Assembly: GCA_015059365.1 (NCBI GenBank)
Contig: SVAO01000001.1
Coordinates: 1 to 64,000, forward strand
Length of the DNA stretch: 64,000 nucleotides
Direction: 5' to 3'
DNA from: Bacillota bacterium
GTDB lineage: Bacteria; Bacillota_I; Bacilli_A; RF39; UBA660
In this document: piece after piece, positions 60,304-64,000 of the stretch
How positions within the stretch are numbered: the first letter of the stretch is position 1
How the letters are laid out: every line of letters starts with the position of its first letter
Translations under genes and position numbers: made by a program
The notes under the pieces: model-generated
The model's input: the letters and a program-made list of their open reading frames with translations, nothing else
What the model was told of the DNA's origin: nothing
Databases searched by the model: none

Positions 60304-60452
60304 AAAATAAAAAGACAATAATTTTATTAATAACTATATTATTAATTCCTATTTTGATTCCTGTATTTGAAATATTAGTAAATTGCATATTTTATATTGG
60401 AAAATATATAGGGACGTTTGTTAGAGGCTTACATGAATTTGGAATGTGTTAA
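60288..60452 (+). CDS. small hydrophobic protein (54 aa), candidate immunity protein or third peptide, not in ORF track
   Basis: MLHILKNKKTIILLITILLIPILIPVFEILVNCIFYIGKYIGTFVRGLHEFGMC; overlaps peptide B end. Confidence 0.65.
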   Translation: MLHILKNKKTIILLITILLIPILIPVFEILVNCIFYIGKYIGTFVRGLHEFGMC

Positions 60453-60478
60453 AAAATGCGACAAAAGTTGCATTTTTT
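60453..60478 (+). terminator. intrinsic terminator closing the bacteriocin-like operon
   Basis: AATGCgACAAAAGTtGCATTTTTT. Confidence 0.7.
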
Positions 60479-60558
60479 GGTTATAAATTAAATTTTTTTC
60501 TTGTATTATATAGGGATAAGTGTTATAATATTCACAGTTAAGAAGGGAGGGATTATCA

Positions 60559-60753
60559 ATGTCTACAGTAATTGTAAGAAACGGGAATGTTGACGGTGCA
60601 TTACGTACTATGAAACAAAGAAATATGAAAGATGGCCTCCTAAAAGCAGTTCGCGAAAGAAATGAAGGTTATTTAAAACCTGGTGCAAAACGAAGAAAAG
60701 AAAAAAAAGAAGCTATTAGAAACAGTCGTAAAAGAAGAAAAGAAGACAGATAA
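60559..60753 (+). CDS. rpsU: 30S ribosomal protein S21
   Basis: VIVRNGNVDGALRTMKQRNMKDGLLKAVRERNEGYLKPGAKRRKEKKEAIRNSRKRRK. Confidence 0.93.
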   Translation: MSTVIVRNGNVDGALRTMKQRNMKDGLLKAVRERNEGYLKPGAKRRKEKKEAIRNSRKRRKEDR

Positions 60754-60803
60754 TCAGTAGAACCCATTAGAGGTTCTCTTTTTAAAATTGAAAGGGTGAT
60801 ATG

Positions 60804-61247
60804 ATGAAAGAAAAAATACTAGTTGATTTAAAAAATGCAATGAAGAATCAAAATAAGGAGTTACTTTCAGTAATAAGAATGGTAAAAGGTGCTATTCAAT
60901 TAGAAGAAATAAAGGTAAAACATGAATTGAATGATGAAGAAGTTATAACTATTATCGCAAGGGAGATTAAAACAAGAAAAGAATCGATTAAAGAATTTGA
61001 AAAAGGTGGACGCAATGATTTAATTGAGAAAACATCACGTGAAATAGAAATTTTAAACAAATATATGCCAGCACAAATGAGCGAAGAAGAAGTTATGAAA
61101 ATTATCGATGAAGTTTTTTCAAAAGTAAATCCTACTGGGCCTTCTGACATGGGAAAAATTATGGGTACAATTGCTCCATTAATAAAAGGTAAAGCAGACC
61201 TAGGGTTTGTAAATTCTAAAATAAAAGAAAAATTAAATCAATTATAA
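60804..61247 (+). CDS. yqeY: GatB/YqeY domain protein
   Basis: LVDLKNAMKNQNKELLSVIRMVKGAIQLEEI; ILNKYMPAQMSEEEV; DMGKIMGTIAPLIKGKAD. Confidence 0.93.
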   Translation: MKEKILVDLKNAMKNQNKELLSVIRMVKGAIQLEEIKVKHELNDEEVITIIAREIKTRKESIKEFEKGGRNDLIEKTSREIEILNKYMPAQMSEEEVMKIIDEVFSKVNPTGPSDMGKIMGTIAPLIKGKADLGFVNSKIKEKLNQL

Positions 61248-61289
61248 AGTATGTAGGAAAAGTTGTTCAATACAAATACTTTTCTTAAT

Positions 61290-61363
61290 GCTGATTTAGT
61301 TTAGTGGTAAAACAGATGCATGGTAAGCATCAGAGGACTGTTCAATTCAGTCATTCAGCACCA
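61290..61363 (+). tRNA. tRNA-Thr (anticodon GGU)
   Basis: gctgatttagtttagtggtaaaacagatgcatggtaagcatcagaggactgttcaattcagtcattcagcacca; stems GTTT/AAAC, GATGC/GCATC, GACTG/CAGTC; CCA encoded; one acceptor mismatch. Confidence 0.9.
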
Positions 61364-61558
61364 TAAGTGTTTCATTTGAACTGTAAAAAGACAGTTTTAA
61401 AAAAATCACAGTTTTAGTGATTTTTTTTATTTAATTTTTGCAGTGAAATGAGTGACAAATATTTAGAAAGCAGAAATTACTAATAAGTAAATGTTTAAGA
61501 AATACAAAAATAATGTTATAATAAACATTAGATTATATTTTTTAGGAGATAAGACAGT

Positions 61559-62392
61559 ATGGATAAAATTCGTGATATAAAAAAATATATTAGTACAGTG
61601 GAAAAATATAATAGTTTTTTCAAACAACATTATTATCACTCAATAATAGATTTAAATTTGATTAAATTAGAATATATATTACAATATGGAATTCTTTCTA
61701 AAAAACTAATTGAACTTAATAAGTTACCAAGCATTTATACTCATTCTAGTTATGATTTTGATTCAAAAAATGGTGATATGTTTGTATCTTTATCAGAATA
61801 TACAGATAATTGTCAATTTAATGCATTGTTTGAATCATTTACGTTACACACATTAACATCTTTATCTTTAATAATTAATAAACATATAGATGTTTCAAAA
61901 GAAGGGGCAAGACAAACTTATTTTGATGATGAAATATTTTGTTTTGGTTCTATAGATAAATCGAAAATTGAAGGAATTATGCTTCCTGAACATTTGTCAA
62001 ATTTAATGATTAAAGAAGTGAATTGTTTACCTAATGATTTATCATGTTATACTAGAAGTTATCTAAATAAATTGCTAAGATGTACTGAAGAATATTTTAA
62101 AGAACAAATACCTAGTTTTTACATTGAAGAATTAAAAGTAAGTTATGAACAATTCTGGAATATAATTGAAGAATATGAATCACCTGAAAAATGGATTGAA
62201 TCAGCGATTAAAATACAACGAAAAAAATATGGAAAAGATTTAAAAGATGTTCTTGGAGAAATATCGCAATATTTATGGTCATTAAAATATGGGTTAGTAA
62301 ATCCTAAATATTTGGATATTATACAAAGGATAAATCAACAAAATTTACCAATATATGAAATAAAAGAGAAGTGTTTAAAAAAAATTAATTAG
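61559..62392 (+). CDS. hypothetical protein, weak ADP-ribosyltransferase-like N-terminal pattern
   Basis: YYHSIIDLNLIKLEYILQYGILSKKLIELN...GDMFVSLSEY. Confidence 0.6.
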   Translation: MDKIRDIKKYISTVEKYNSFFKQHYYHSIIDLNLIKLEYILQYGILSKKLIELNKLPSIYTHSSYDFDSKNGDMFVSLSEYTDNCQFNALFESFTLHTLTSLSLIINKHIDVSKEGARQTYFDDEIFCFGSIDKSKIEGIMLPEHLSNLMIKEVNCLPNDLSCYTRSYLNKLLRCTEEYFKEQIPSFYIEELKVSYEQFWNIIEEYESPEKWIESAIKIQRKKYGKDLKDVLGEISQYLWSLKYGLVNPKYLDIIQRINQQNLPIYEIKEKCLKKIN

Positions 62393-62590
62393 ATTTGTGA
62401 AACAGAAAAAATCTTCTTGTGTATGGAAAAGTTAATATGGACAATATGTTGAAAAGTTGTAAATTAGAACACGTTTATGATAAAATGTAATTGATATATA
62501 GATGGTAATTAATGTAAAAGTTATATGAGAATAGAAAATAATTTAAAGAATATTATATTAGCTTGTAATATTTTTTGTAAGGAGTGATTT

Positions 62591-63025
62591 ATGATTAAAG
62601 AAGTTAAAAATATAATTGATGCAAATAGATGTGATGAACTGTTAACAGAATTAATATTGGATGAGAGAAAATATAATGATTCTATAGATGAAGATATTGT
62701 AATTAAAGATCATTTTAATCAAATGTTAAATGACAAAGATATTGTGTTGTTAGGATATTATTTAGACCAGGAAATAGTTGGTTATATATTGATTAGAAGA
62801 GTAAGCAATAATACTTGTTTATTAGATGGTTTATATGTTTTGGCACGACATAGAAATCAAGGGATAGGCAAGGCATTGATAAATGAAGCAATAAATAAAT
62901 GTAAAGAATTAAATGTTAAGTATGTAGATATTAATGTTATAGAAAAAAATGAAGTGGCTAAGAAACTTTATAAGAACTTAAATTTTACAGAATTTGAGGT
63001 AAAATTAAGGAAAAAAATATTATAA
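62591..63025 (+). CDS. GNAT family N-acetyltransferase
   Basis: LDGLYVLARHRNQGIGKALINEAINKCKELNVKYVDINVIEKNEVAKKLYKNLNF. Confidence 0.92.
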   Translation: MIKEVKNIIDANRCDELLTELILDERKYNDSIDEDIVIKDHFNQMLNDKDIVLLGYYLDQEIVGYILIRRVSNNTCLLDGLYVLARHRNQGIGKALINEAINKCKELNVKYVDINVIEKNEVAKKLYKNLNFTEFEVKLRKKIL

Positions 63026-63104
63026 AAATAACATTGGATAAATATTGGTAGGTTAATTTGCTAGGTATTATGATATAATTGTAATAGAAAGGTAGAGATA
63101 AAAT

Positions 63105-63884
63105 ATGAAATTTAACTTTGAAGGTAAAAAAGCATTAGTTACAGGAGGCGGAAGTGGATTAGGAAGAGAATGTGCATTATTATTTGCTTCAAATGGTGCC
63201 GATGTTTTAATTGCTGATTTAAAACCGGAAAGATGTGAAGCAGTTGCCAATGAAGTAAGAGCATTAGGTGGAAATGCGATTGCTTACACACTTGATGTAA
63301 CAGATTATAATCAAGTTGCTGATATGTATAAAAAAATCGTTGAAGAATGGGGTACTGTGGATTTTGTTGTAAATAGTGCAGGAGTGTGTTTAACAGAAGA
63401 ATTAACTACGCAAGCATTAAATGATATTGATTTATCAATTGATGTAAACATCAAAGGAACTATTTATTCTTGTCGTGAAGCTTTAGCAATCATGAGACCC
63501 AAAAAATATGGAAAAATTGTTAATATGTCATCAATTGCAGCAAAAGCGTGTTTAGGTGGTTTTAGCGTTTATAGTGCTACTAAAGCAGCTGTTTTAGCAG
63601 CTACTGCATCATTGGGAAGAGAAGCGGCACTAGATAATGTAACTGTAAACTGCATTTGTCCTGGCATAATTAAGACAAGTATGTGGGAAGAAATTCTTGA
63701 TCAACTTGCAGGTGATGATCAAACTGCCCGTGATAAAGTATGGGCTGAATGGACTGCTGGAACACCAAATGGTAAACCACAAGATCCGATCGATATAGCT
63801 AATATGGTAGCATTTTTATGTTCCGAAGAAGCTAGATACATTACATCACAAAATATTGGTGTAGATGGTGGATATACGTTCTAG
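63105..63884 (+). CDS. short-chain dehydrogenase/reductase
   Basis: KALVTGGGSGLGRECALLFA; NSAGV; YSATKAAV; VDGGYTF. Confidence 0.94.
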   Translation: MKFNFEGKKALVTGGGSGLGRECALLFASNGADVLIADLKPERCEAVANEVRALGGNAIAYTLDVTDYNQVADMYKKIVEEWGTVDFVVNSAGVCLTEELTTQALNDIDLSIDVNIKGTIYSCREALAIMRPKKYGKIVNMSSIAAKACLGGFSVYSATKAAVLAATASLGREAALDNVTVNCICPGIIKTSMWEEILDQLAGDDQTARDKVWAEWTAGTPNGKPQDPIDIANMVAFLCSEEARYITSQNIGVDGGYTF

Positions 63885-63908
63885 AAATATGGTGGGTGAG
63901 ATTTATTT

Positions 63909-64000
63909 ATGAAAGTACCATTAAGATTTCAGGTTACAGAATATGATTGTGGCACCACATCATTAATAAATGCATTGATTTATTTATTTGAACGTGAAGA
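63909..64000 (+). CDS. C39-like cysteine peptidase family protein (truncated by window end)
   Basis: ggtgggtgag RBS; MKVPLRFQVTEYDCGTTSLINALIYLFERE. Confidence 0.6.
   Translation, partial: MKVPLRFQVTEYDCGTTSLINALIYLFERE

Noticed and set aside
1-64000. Possible TGA=Trp recoding (Mollicutes-like genome)
   Set aside because: Conserved proteins use TGG for Trp and several genes end at TGA with full-length products (for example mraY and rsmD)
1-64000. CRISPR array search prompted by the Cas4-like protein
   Set aside because: No regularly spaced direct repeats seen anywhere in the window

Overview
64-kb window from a very AT-rich Firmicutes-type chromosome (standard stop usage, nearly all genes on the + strand). 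Most of it is conserved housekeeping: sufU/sufB, ssb, rpoZ-recX, prsA, pheST, the yqfC-yqfD-ybeY-dgkA-era-yqzL-recO block, glyS, sepF-divIVA-ileS, a trimmed dcw cluster (mraZ-rsmH-ftsL-PBP-PBP-mraY-ftsW), rplS-lepB, an ApbE/NusG_II/Gx/FMN-binding flavin locus, rsmE, mtaB, ylbD/ylbE/rsmD, rpsU, and yqeY. There are two tRNAs and three T-box leaders. The most interesting regions are: (i) a compact bacteriocin-like locus (57.5-60.5 kb) with a C39-peptidase ABC exporter, a minimal accessory membrane protein, and two unlisted double-glycine-leader peptides plus a third small membrane peptide; (ii) a 1280-aa helical-repeat protein with a C-terminal calcineurin-like phosphoesterase, bracketed by two identical UUCG terminators; (iii) a Cas4-like/DEDD exonuclease fusion (DUF2779-type); (iv) a thymidine-phosphorylase-like protein that has lost most catalytic residues; (v) an unusually short glyS T-box; (vi) a structured leader with a G9 tract; (vii) a secreted protein with a 492-bp near-perfect internal duplication; (viii) a degenerate tRNA-Gly relic inverted next to the intact gene. 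All family assignments are from reading the sequence; no database search was run.
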